Source: Anaspis maculata (taxonomy: Eukaryota; Arthropoda; Insecta; Coleoptera; Scraptiidae). From it: a stretch of 64,000 nt of DNA. The first letter of the stretch is position 1. Every line of letters begins with the position of its first letter. Below are positions 34,791-45,509 of the stretch, piece by piece. Made by a program: the position numbers and the translations under genes. Location of the stretch: contig OX421968.1 of NCBI GenBank assembly GCA_949128115.1, positions 53,585,423-53,649,422 of the forward strand, given 5' to 3'. The notes below the pieces were generated by a model. The model was not told the DNA's origin, made no database searches, and worked only from the letters and a program-made list of their open reading frames with translations.

Positions 34791-36702
34791 ACAATACTTG
34801 TAGATAACTATGAAAAATATGTTAAACCAGGCTATGCTTACTGTGCAATACTCGGACAACTTGAAAAAAAAAAAAGAGGGATAAATTCAAAATCACTCTA
34901 TGAATTCCTGACGAATAGTAGGATAACTTGCATAAAAAAACGGACAACTTCCAACAGAACTATTATTTCTAGCGATATACAAGGATATGTTCACTTTTTG
35001 ATTTTTTACGTCATTTCATAATGAATTCCTCACAGGTCTATCAGGAGCGATATAATACAACTGGAAATTCAAAAAATCTTTAAAATTTTGAGAAGGAGAG
35101 TGTTTTTTGTTCTTCTGAAATTTTCAAGTTGCGATTACTCGAAACTATGTTTTTCAAGTTGTCTTACTATCATTCTAGTACAGCGATATAAACCTGGATG
35201 TTGGATATCGAAAGGAATGGATATTGCGCATGCAGCTTGACGACCCCAAACCCTAAAGTGTACGAAGCTTTTTTATTATTTACGCCATTACGCAAGCGCA
35301 CTTTCCTGCAAGAAATGAATTTTGAGGTTCGTATTTTTCAATCTCGTCACTGTCAGAAAAAATTCTTTTTTTTTTCGTAATCCGTATGAACCCGCGAACC
35401 ATGCCGCGCGGTGAATGTCAGTAGCTAGAGTGAGTGTTTGCTTATATGTACGTATACCTCTCCCCAACCCCCGAAAATTTTGTTTGTGTTGGGCTCCAGT
35501 TTCGGATTTTACCTGTAGGCCGGAATTGATCCAACACTTTTGAATCACACACCGAGATACGAAGGGTAATATTGCCGGTAATTTTGGTAATATGTATACG
35601 TGATATGTGCCTGTTATATTACACAAATAGCCGCAATATTTCCACCCAGCCCTCTTCACACCCTCCACTACTTACCAAACCACCGACAATGTTTCCAATA
35701 ATTAATTATATTACCAAAAGCGGGAATTGCTGCCTACCTAATATTACAGAAAAAAAAATTACCTGTAATTTCTCATCTCTTTAATCACACAAGTTGGAAG
35801 AATAATTCATCATCAACATGTTTGAATTTTTTATGAATCTGGCAAAGTGGAAAATCTCACGCAGGCAAAGTTTTTTAGAAATTGTTTATTTAACAAGGAA
35901 TTAAGGCGACGCAAGCGATGGAATATTTACACATGAAATTTGTTGGAAGTTCATGAATGCATGATAAATCAATTATTGAATGTCAAAATGCAAGCCATTT
36001 ATTGACATTTGAACCTTTTATATTGCTCAAATTTAAACGATTCACTTTACATTTAAATGCAGCTTCCTGACATACTTGACTATGTTTGGAACGGAGATGG
36101 ATTTTTAAATAAGCTCTTAGCCCCGCCGAGGTAAATATTTCGAGAGGACTACCTCGCGGCTTCTTTTGCTCTTATTCAAAAATCATCGTTTCCAGAATGT
36201 ACTTGGACGAGTGAAAATATCTCCATTCCATGAAACATGGAAATATTCTCACCCGCATCTCGTCGTGGCCCTAAAATAATCAGAACGGTTTGAGCGCAAA
36301 AATTCAAGTACGTGTGTTTTCTCGAAATGGCCCGTTTTTGCTCTCCGAGATGCAAATTTGAAATCCTAGTTAAGGATTTCCGCAACTCTGCGAAAGTTTT
36401 TAAGCCAAACGAATCAAGAAAGTTATGTGGTGCAAGTATTCTATCTACTGCTTAAGACAGGATTATATGGAATATAAAACGTTTACTTTGAAAACAAGTG
36501 AATAATTTCCTGAAAGTAATCCGGGGTATTATGTTATTACATCATGTATATTCAGCCCATATCCAATTCAAATTTCACGCCGCTGTTCTTAATTCCCCAC
36601 ATCACCAGGAAGAATATTCAGGCACTATACAACTTCTCGTATAAATACTTTTATTCATCCACATTACAAACTTTATCACAATCCCTTTGTTCTTCTTTCT
36701 TA
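34791..36702. other. No gene seen; intron sequence
   Basis: AT-rich sequence without recognisable domains; an ORF at 35288-35668 (minus) shows no family features. Confidence 0.4.
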
Positions 36703-37254
36703 TTAAGGGGTTTCTGATGCGACTAAAAAAATTGTTGACAGGAATCGGTTTTATTTTATTTTTTCCCCAAGTAGAAACACTCCTCCAAAAAGAAAATGTA
36801 CGGGCAATGCTATCAAATTTTGAGAACTACTAAAAAAAATTCGAAAATTTTTGATTTTGATTCTTGTAAATTCAAAAACTAGATAGCATCAACAATACAT
36901 CTTTCCTAAAGGAAGTCGCATGCTAAATTTGAACTTTCTATTTTCAAAAAAAGTACCAAAAATGATTTCTCGTAGACATGAAAAAGTGAATCAGTAGAAA
37001 TCGTTTTTGGTACCTTTTTTTTTAACATAAAAAGTTCAAATTTCGTATACGACTTTCTTGAGGAAAGGTGCATTGTCGATGCTATCTATTTTTTTAATTT
37101 TCAAAAATCAAAATCAAAAATTTTCAAGATTTTTTGGAAATTTTCAAAATTTGCCCGTACATTTTCTTTTTGGAGGAGTTTCTACTTGACGAAAAAAATA
37201 AAATAAAACCGGTTGCCGTCAACAACTTTTTTAGTCGCATCAGAAAACCCTTAA
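36703..37254. mobile_element. 552-bp foldback bounded by TTAA
   Basis: Ends TTAAGGGGTTTCTGATGCGA (36703) and its complement ending CCCTTAA at 37254. The arms pair to the centre (about 36980), with the outer 40-60 bases nearly perfect (gaggagtttctact, aaaatgtacgggca and their complements). The sequence TTAA at both ends is the target site used by piggyBac transposases, so a piggyBac-type MITE is possible. Confidence 0.82.
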
Positions 37255-39458
37255 GTTGTGCATTCCTGATGCAAGCAAGATGCAAGTGACTGTGTTGACT
37301 TCTGGATGAAAGATGGAATACCGTGAAATTTTCATATACCGGGTGTCGGGTGATTTCGGTACAACGGAAACCGTTGACTCCTCGACTAAAATGATGACCA
37401 TTGACGCTATACAGTATACACCTATCCCGTCGGGACATTTTGGACCCAGTGCGCACGCAATATAACTATATTCAAAATTGAGGTTGGCAATCTGACGGCC
37501 ATTGGGGCATATTTATCATCTACTGTCGGTGTCAATTGTCTAGTTTTACATTTGACATTGCGCTGTTGCAGTGCATTGTGCAACGCTTGAAAAACCATAG
37601 TAAAAACTTGTAACAACTAAAATGCATAATAATTATGGTTATGAATGCACAACAGCACAACCATGCACAACCGCGCAACTTTCGTAAACAATCAACAGAA
37701 AATGAACTTACATGTGCATTTTAGTATTTTTAGTCTACTATAAGTTGAACAACCTACTACCAGAATAGCCAATCATGTCCCAACCCCAAATAGATAATGA
37801 TCTATTTTAAGCAGGCCATAGTATTGAAGAGCCTTTATTAATAACGACTGGGGAGGTGACAAATTGTATCAATTTCTATTTTGGGTCGACGATATAAAAA
37901 ATCTTTGCCTTCAAGAATTCAACTCTTCTTCTTGTCATGATATTTTTTTTATGTAATTTTTAAAACCAAAAAACACTTCATTTGCAAAACAGTTCATAAG
38001 CATTAAATGGTGAAATTTCCCACATACAATCATTATGCCTAATATTGAAAAAATTTGAACTTTGATTTCAGAACGCCCCACCCCCGATTCATCCTCTGAA
38101 AATCCCCCCCCTCCAAAAAAAAGTCGAGACAGGTCGATTTTGAACACAATTAGCATAATTCCACTTTCCTTGCTCCATCCCTTTGGACAGGGCAACAACT
38201 TTTAATTAGCGAGGAATAGTTTAATCTCCATTCTTCATCATGGGCATGGGCATTTTTGGGCAGTAAGTTTCAGCTACTGCCCTTACTGTTTGTATAATTA
38301 TATTAACCTACCGCGCCCGTTTTTTAAAGTTGATACGTCTGAAAAAAATCATCTCTAAAAAACTTTCGAGTCCTTAAAACAATAATAATTTTTCTTTCAA
38401 AAGATTCTTCAATACTTCAGGCTTCATTTGCTTCGTTGGTTGTGCATAGAAATTTGCATACATAAAAAAGCTTGTCGCTTGCTCTAAAGGATGATGCATT
38501 CATAGCTGATCAAGATGTTTTCTTGTCTATGAATAAATTGTTAAACCATTGTTTCTCAATCGTTATTAGACTACTGCAAAGGTTTCTATGTTTACCTGAA
38601 TAAAAAAAACAGCTTAATTAGATTCAGATATGGTGACGTAAATGTTTTGAGAACTACAGTGCATATTAGTGCGTCGTGATATCAGAGGAATTTCGCGACC
38701 CGTGTATATTAAGTGTCGTTAAAAATTGTTTATATGTGACTGATCGTCCTCAAATTTCGTCGGCATCGAGCCGAAATAGATAAGATTCGAATAACGAGAG
38801 AACGAACTCGTTATGTTGAACAATCCGGAAGATATGAAAGATTTAAGAAAATTTTGCTAGTAAACTCGGGTGATAAAAATCAAGAAAAATTAAAAGAAAA
38901 AGCGGCCACAAATAGCTTCGGCCATTACGTCTGGTACTATTTTCGGTTTGTCAACTTTGAAGCGCTATATCTCCAAAAGAGTACGAGTTAGGTCTGAGAA
39001 AATTAGCGTCAATCGTCGTCACTTGTGAAATCTAGGGTTTTCGTCTGGCAGTGTGCTTCTCAATAGTCCTCAAGTTTAGAAAAATTAACGAAAACGCTAA
39101 GCTCACGCAAAGACATGGATTTCTGTATAAGTTACTGCTATTCGGGATTGCTTTTGATTATTCGCCTCTTTCGCGTAAATTTTCGATTGATATTTTAGTC
39201 TCCGGGAGAGTTGCAAACTCCTTCGTCGATGGACTTTGATTTGAATAAACCTAGCGAGTTATGCTCTTTTATAGGGGTCCGCCAGTTTTTAAAACATAAT
39301 GGCCGAATTTGTCGGGTCCTGGATGTAATATCGACTTTATGACAAGAAATCAATTCGGCGGCGCCTTTATTGCATGCAAGAAACTTCCCCAAATGAGTTT
39401 CCAGTTTAGTGATGAATAGACACTGATTTTATGATATATGTGTTGGTTTTTGTTGCAG
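37255..39458. other. Intron end; no gene seen
   Basis: Includes ataccgggtgtcgg (37338) and gagacaggtcgatttt (38123-38138), both motifs seen at element ends elsewhere in the window, so a decayed foldback may lie at 38060-38200. Otherwise nothing recognised. Confidence 0.4.
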
Positions 39459-39553
39459 GATGTGTCAGCATGGCGAGGTGGGCAGTCTCCCAGTTTGCAG
39501 CTGTGATTCTTCACTGTTTTTTGTGGGGTACGCTTTCCCTTTCTCGAAATTAA
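39459..39553 (+). CDS. Terminal exon of the DIP/lachesin-like gene (probable GPI signal)
   Basis: The AG acceptor at 39457-39458 (ttttgttgcag) opens an exon that completes a phase-1 Arg codon and reads RCVSMARWAVSQ, then a hydrophobic segment (FAAVILHCFLWGTL) and SLSRN before TAA at 39551-39553. A short hydrophobic C-terminus with no cytoplasmic tail, preceded by the Ser/Asn-rich stalk of the previous exon, is what a GPI-anchor signal looks like and is usual in this family. Support comes from the matching phase, the acceptor and the tail chemistry; the 35.8-kb distance and lack of conserved motifs leave some doubt. A transcript spanning 3701-39459 would settle it. Confidence 0.65.
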
Positions 39554-40760
39554 TGTACCATATCAAATAATCCAGCTCAATACCAACAAAATACGATTCC
39601 ATTGCTCAGCTTTTTATTTGAATTAGTTTTTGTGAAAAACGACGCGTCGACCGTGTCATAATGTAGCAACTATATTTTTCGAGCGAGCGTAACATTCGAT
39701 TCCATACCCAACATATCAGTACCTACGTTATATTTTTGTAATGATGTATAAATGTTATGATATTATTAATATTTCACCGACTAGCTCTGCATTGAACAAA
39801 AAAAAATGGAAAGAAAAGAACATATCACATTTTTTTTCTCAAGTCTAAATTTGCCATCTGTCAAGTTGTGTAGCTTGTTATCATATTATCTCAACAAGTA
39901 TCTTTGCGCCCCTGCGATGTGTATAGCCCGTAATTACAAACAAAAACTCGCAACGAATAACATATAATGTCAAGACATTCCCTGTGTTCTCTTCATTTGA
40001 CAGATTTGACCACGTTTTTTTGTTCAAGAAAACAAATACCGTCAAAAAGTACATATCTAGGCGCCTAACGTGGCTGTTTCATAAAAAAAATGAAAGTTCG
40101 CGTAACTGTGGATGAACTGAACAGACAATCTTATCCACGTTGCATAAACTCATGTAAAAAAAAAACTTTAAAATTGCTGAAAGGGATGTGCTAATTTTGA
40201 AGTGTGTTAGTTCTTTAAAACCTATATATTTGTACATATAAATTCACAAACCATGGTATAAAGCTTACTGTACAATACATGTATGTAGCACCTAAGAAAC
40301 TCTCATTTTACTCAGTATTATACATCATGTTCCATAATATTAAGTTTATAGATAAGTTTCGCTTCATATCACTGGATTCTGATGATTTTGTACATAATAA
40401 GTATTGTTGTATAATATGAATAGTGTTATTTTCAACCAACTTAATCAAAATATATATTTCCGTAATTTTAAGTTTACTTATCTAGTCTATGAGGAAAGAT
40501 TTCGCTGTGATAAAAGCGATTTATTTTGCAAACGTATTGTTTGAAGTGCCAAAGATATTATTATTTATGTTTCTGAAATTTGTGCTCATGTAAAAGACAA
40601 GAATTGTATGAACACAAATTTTCGTTGTTTTTCAATAGGTATTCCTAGCATAATTGTTCGTTAAATATAAAAAAAAATTAATGTCAACGAATATGATGTG
40701 TTGAACTTAGAAGAAAACTTGGGTTTTATATTTATCGCGTAATTTATTTGGATACTAGTC

Positions 40761-40766
40761 AATAAA
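40761..40766 (+). terminator. Candidate poly(A) signal AATAAA (proximal)
   Basis: AATAAA followed by further AT-rich sequence; would give a ~1.2-kb 3' UTR. Confidence 0.35.
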
Positions 40767-41117
40767 TAATTTAATATTGTTTCATACATTGTCTGATATA
40801 GCGCTAAGGTAATATAAATGATAAGTTACAAACAAATGTGTTTGACTGAGAATCCCGCCCTTTATAAAAAATGAGTTGGTGCAATTAGCTCCAACAAGCG
40901 GTTTCGTTCTAATCGCACTCGCACATGATTACAGGAAAAATATGTCACACAACTTAATGAAGGATAATAACCCAAGTTTGCTGGTTCGGCTGAGACGAGG
41001 ACCCAATTTCCAAGATTATAGCGCAATTTTCCACAATCTTTGGCTAAACGTCGAGTCTGCATTGCAATATAAGTAGAACGGATAGGAACGATTTTCGCTT
41101 GTTGGGTTCAACCTTCA

Positions 41118-41123
41118 AATAAA
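41118..41123 (+). terminator. Candidate poly(A) signal AATAAA (distal)
   Basis: AATAAA with a T-rich, GT-containing stretch about 30 bases on (ttccttttctggcttgtgt), a typical downstream element; would give a ~1.6-kb 3' UTR. Confidence 0.45.
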
Positions 41124-41140
41124 ACCTCATGAAACAGTCG

Positions 41141-42190
41141 CCTGCTTCCTTTTCTGGCTTGTGTCACTCCCAGTCCTCGGCATATGAAGACCAGAGGAGT
41201 CAACAGTCAATATACTCCACGGCTGAAATTCGTTTAGAAATCAAACACAATCTTTTACCTTCGGTCGCTATAGCGCCATTACGCCGATAGTTTAACCGGC
41301 AATAGTCATCAATATTTCATAAAAACATAGGAGCAACCCCCGCCCCTTCCTAGGGCCTAATGCTGATGAAACATTCACTTAATTGAAGCTGCGGCCGTTG
41401 GCTACTCGATCGCATTTTATCATTCCCAAAAAATCATAAATTAATATAGCCCAGCAACTAAATAAAACATCAAAAATTAAGTACAACCGAGACACCAGCA
41501 ACTCAACTTTCTAACGCGGGAAACCCATGGACAGAAAGCACTACTGCACCAACACTACACAAAACAAATGATAAAATTTCCCCGCACCGGCACTCCTCTT
41601 ACTAGAAAAGGATTTTAAAATCCCTTTTTATCGCAACAAATTCCTTCGTCCTTCCTTTCGGCTATTGGACAGTTAACATACTGTTATCGTTTGTGAGCCA
41701 AATCCGAAATAGAAAAGCTAAGTGAGTGGTCTCTGGTCTATAATCTGCTCAACTCGTTCACTAACTTATACAGGATGTTCCATACGTATTGCGAAATATA
41801 TCTGAGTGTTTTCTAAGCCTAAGGAAACAAGTTCTACTGAACATGGGTCCAAAAATGCTTACCCGCTGAGCTTATAGCCTCTTATAACGTTGAGACCCTG
41901 AAGATGGTTTTTATTTAATATTCCCGAAACGGAAGTTATTTGTCGCCTTCTCGTAAGAGTGGCATGCACACAAATATCTATACCGGGTGTCCGCGCGAAA
42001 ACTTACAGTTGCGGTAATTTCTCCAATTTTCAAGATACAGATTTCAAATTTCAGTGTCAATTAGTAACACAATTAGGGACATCGGTAGACACAAGTAGGA
42101 ATGGAGTGGGTCAATTCGTTCCACCCCTAGAAACCCATTTTTTTTCAAATGGGACCCTACCAAAAAAAAAAAAAAGAATGCCATTCTTAT
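41141..42190. other. Intergenic; no gene seen
   Basis: Part (about 41770-41950) is similar to 59240-59400: gagaccctgaagatggt and nearby blocks are shared, so a decayed repeat lies here. ataccgggtgtccg at 41981 resembles an element end. Confidence 0.5.
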
Positions 42191-42618
42191 TACAGGGTGA
42201 TTCATGAGTGACCTTACATAGGCTAATGGGAGATAGAGGACTTCGAGGCGAGTCAGGATCCATAGAAGAAATTTGGTTATCTCCATTCGTTGCATTGTTT
42301 TGTGTGTTTCGAATGAAACTTTGAAAAGCGATATTCTTGAAACGGCTAGAGATATTCTCTTGAGATTTACCAGTAATATTTCTCTATTGGAACTTACCCC
42401 GAAGCCATATTGGGTAAGTCAAAATCCAGGGCCGGAATATAAAAAAATGTCCCCCTTTTTTATTTGATAAATGAGTACATTTTCTAAAAAACTGCTATCG
42501 GATTCGAAAAGCGAAGGAAAAATGCTCCAAGAATCACTCTTCAATTCAGATGGCACACCTCAACCGTTTCGACATATAAATTAAAAGTAAAATCTGTGGG
42601 TGAGTTACCATTTTCGAC

Positions 42619-42898
42619 AGGACATAATCGACTCATTGTTTGACTGAATTCATTCAAATTCATTTATTAGCTTGTCTCTGTGGAATAGGAGGGCTTGGTA
42701 GGAAGAAAAATTTCATAGGCGAAGATTTTTTTTGACGACCAAATCGACTTTACTTCGACTCTTCTGTTTCACTCTCGATTTTGTCATTAAAAAAATGATC
42801 CGTTCTGGAAGGTTTCTTCCAACCAAGCCTCTATATTCAACAGGGGCAAGCCAAGAAATGAATTTGAATGAATTCAATCAAACAAGTCGATTATGTCC
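42619..42898. mobile_element. 280-bp MITE nested in the 5.3-kb element
   Basis: Ends ggacataatcgact (left) and agtcgattatgtcc (right) start inverted repeats of about 45 bp. It is absent from the corresponding place in the right arm. Confidence 0.75.
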
Positions 42899-42909
42899 GG
42901 CCGAAAATA

Positions 42910-43970
42910 AACTGCTGGACAACGAAGTTGTCGGTATCGGAAAAATGGTCCGACTTTGGAGGTCAATATCTCTTGATTGCCGATTGCGATTTCCATTTTG
43001 TTTGTTGCAATAACTAGCTTGATCTTTCCGTAACCTATCCTATAATAGTGAATGTTGAGAAACTTCATGTACATTTTCTACAGGGTGATACGTAAAATGG
43101 TGCAAAATTGCAACGACTTCATCGTACCCCCATTTTTCAGAAATATATTATTTCAATTTTCTAATACAAAAATTATGAAGTGTGGTGTCTTATCTCGAAA
43201 CGGTTTTGGAATTTCCCGGATTGGAAGTCTGACATTGAAGATATAAATTTTTATGTTGAATGTTGCAGATTTACGAAACTCAGGCATTGCACAAGCACAA
43301 AAAGTATAGCGTCCAGGGAGGCTTTACTTCACTGGGACACTGAAGTTTCACATCTTTACCATGTTCAGGGTCTTAAATCTGCAAATAGAGCATGTTCCAT
43401 ATCTAAAATTCTGATGAAATTCTGACGGAATCCAACATACGAAAAACAGGTAGGGACAACACTTGAAAAAGTGCCCCCTGTTTGGCCCCACACCAAATAT
43501 TCGGGTTGTGTTGAGAGTGAAATTGTCCTGTTGAACGAACAATCTTGCTCAATGCCAACATCCATTCATCAAAAGTAAATTAATCTCGCGTGCCAACAAG
43601 GCAAATCTGTAACATTCAAAATAAAAATTTATATCTTGGATGTTACACTTCCAATCCGTATAATTCTAAAACCGTTTCGAGGTAAGACACCACACTTCAT
43701 GATTTTTGTATTAGAATACATGAAATTTTTTTTTCGGCAAATGGGGGTACGATGAAGTTGGTACAATTTTGCAGCATTTTACGTATCACCCTGTAGAGAT
43801 TTTACATGAAGTTTCTCGACATTCACTTTCACAGAATAGGTCACGGAAGCATTAGGCTAATTAACACAATAAACAAAACGGAAATCGCATCCGGCAATCG
43901 GAAGTTATTGGTCTTCAAAGTCGAACCATTTTTCCGAGACCGACAACTTCGTTGTCCAGCACACAGGTGT
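42910..43970. mobile_element. 1.06-kb foldback (family V, copy 1), nested
   Basis: Arms 42910 to about 43275 and about 43605-43970, ending aactgctggacaacgaag and its complement. Each arm carries ctacagggtgatacgtaaaatg. Bases 43537-43970 recur in direct orientation at 61481-61908 at roughly 93% by eye. No coding capacity recognised. Confidence 0.82.
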
Positions 43971-44694
43971 CCTCAAGTAGAAATGAGTTTAAAAAAATTG
44001 TCACCAAAAACTGTTGATGGGACCTTGTAATAGAGGTTCTGGGGAGCACAGAAATGTATCTAACAAAATCGTAGCCGATCCCGAACGGCAATTATTCAAT
44101 TTTTAAGATTATTAGTTGAAAATGTCGTAATAAAAATTTGGCTTCGGGTTTTTTCAAATTTTTAGAATAACTAAGATTGTCTAAACGGTTAATTTTGCAT
44201 CTCTCCCAATATCTAAAAAAATCTCTGTGGATAGATTCATACCCTTCTGTTCTAATAAGAGTCCAAGACCTCCATTGTTGAGGAACTTCAACAAGTTTTT
44301 GAGATGACATGAATTTCCAAAGCTTCTGATAACACCCTTGTCCCAAAACACTTTTATAATATATTTATGCCCTCTTCGTAAGGTCCAGCCATAACCTTTG
44401 CAGTGCTGAAACACTTTTCAACAATTTTGTTCATCGTTTTGAAGCCAGACACAAACGGAATCACGCAAAGTAGGTACTCCCACATTTTTTACGGATCATT
44501 GCGACTGTCGCTATCCTTTGAAAGTTTCCGACAGGAGTTCTCTTCAAAAATCTTATGTTGGTAACTTTTGGCAACCAAGTTTAGTTCCTTGGGCCACAGC
44601 AAACTTCATCACAACCAAGTATCGGCACAAGACCATTCCAAAATAAATGGTTCACAAACCCTTAAAGGAGATGCTTCGAAAAGAGGGGGGTAAT

Positions 44695-45509
44695 CATGGG
44701 CGCCCGCAGGATTTTTGTCAGGGGGGGGCAAATAGCTTCAGTTAGAGAACGTCACATACCTACCTGGCTTAATTTGCGAAGTCCTTTAGATTAGCGCCGC
44801 AGGCGAAAATTTTTTCGAATAATAATAATAATGGTGATAATAATTATTGTGCGAAAAATTAGAAAATATATTTGAAAATTAAACTTAACTTTAGAGAAAT
44901 TTATTAAAATTTGTAATTTTGTACAAAATGTATAAAAATTTACTTCAAAATAGCCAGGTCAATAGTTACACTCGTTCATTATCTTGAAAAAACCCCTAGT
45001 GTTTTAAACCAGAGGTTTAGAAAATTTCAATTACTGCCATGATTGATATAGAGGTCAATTGTTACACTCGTTCATTATGTTAAAAGAAACCCCTGGTGTT
45101 TTAAACCAGAGGCACAGGTTCAAAAAATTTCAAGTATTGCTATGATTGATATAGGTAGGTCAATTGTTACACTCGTTCATTATGTTGAAAAAACCCCTGG
45201 TGTTTTAAACCAGAGGTTCAGAAAATTTCAAGTATTGCTTGCAGATCGTTACCTACCTACCTATCTATCTACCTATTTTATGACTTTACGGGTAGCTATC
45301 TAATTTAGGTAGAAGCCTAATGAAATTTCAAATTGCTCTAACAATTCAAGAAAATGTAAATTACCTTCTCAAAGTTTTTTCTTTCGAAAATGAATTTTTT
45401 TTTCCTTTCTCGAAAAATTTTTTTTTTTCGTAAGGAAGAATTTATTCAGCTGCTCCGGAGCCAGGGGGGGGCAAGTGCCCCCCCTTGCCCCCCCCTCTGG
45501 GCGCCCATG
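44695..45509. mobile_element. 815-bp hAT-type nonautonomous element with 8-bp target duplication
   Basis: Ends catgggcgcccgcagg and its near-complement cctctgggcgcccatg are flanked by identical GGGGTAAT (44687-44694 and 45510-45517). The opposite arm of the host element (near 46300) is continuous at the matching spot, acting as an empty site. Subterminal C/G homopolymers (gggggggg and ccccccc) lie inside both ends. An internal tandem array is listed separately. Confidence 0.9.
44957..45240 (+). repeat. Three ~100-bp tandem units inside the hAT-type element
   Basis: ggtcaat-gttacactcgtt begins units at 44957, 45053 and 45158; each includes acccct-gtgttttaaaccag and aaatttcaa.tt.ctg. A tacctacctacctatcta simple tract follows (45250-45275). 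Confidence 0.9.

Larger units (their letters stand above)
3702..39458 (+). other. 35.8-kb terminal intron of the DIP/lachesin-like gene
   Basis: Runs from the gtaagt donor at 3702 to the acceptor tgttgcag ending at 39458. Two LINEs, a LINE tail, a SINE, hAT- and mariner-type elements and many foldback elements listed separately make up much of it. I found no further exon with matching phase, but a very short one could be missed. Confidence 0.7.
39554..41140 (+). other. Probable 3' UTR of the DIP/lachesin-like gene
   Basis: AT-rich sequence without repeats or inverted elements, in contrast to its surroundings, which suits an exonic UTR under constraint. It holds several TGTACATA/TGTAAATA-like words (for example 40230-40240) of the kind bound by Pumilio-type proteins. 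Candidate polyadenylation signals lie at 40761 and 41118. Confidence 0.5.

Noticed and set aside
44957..45240. CRISPR-like array
   Set aside because: Units are ~100-bp contiguous tandem repeats with no unique spacers, in a eukaryotic transposon.
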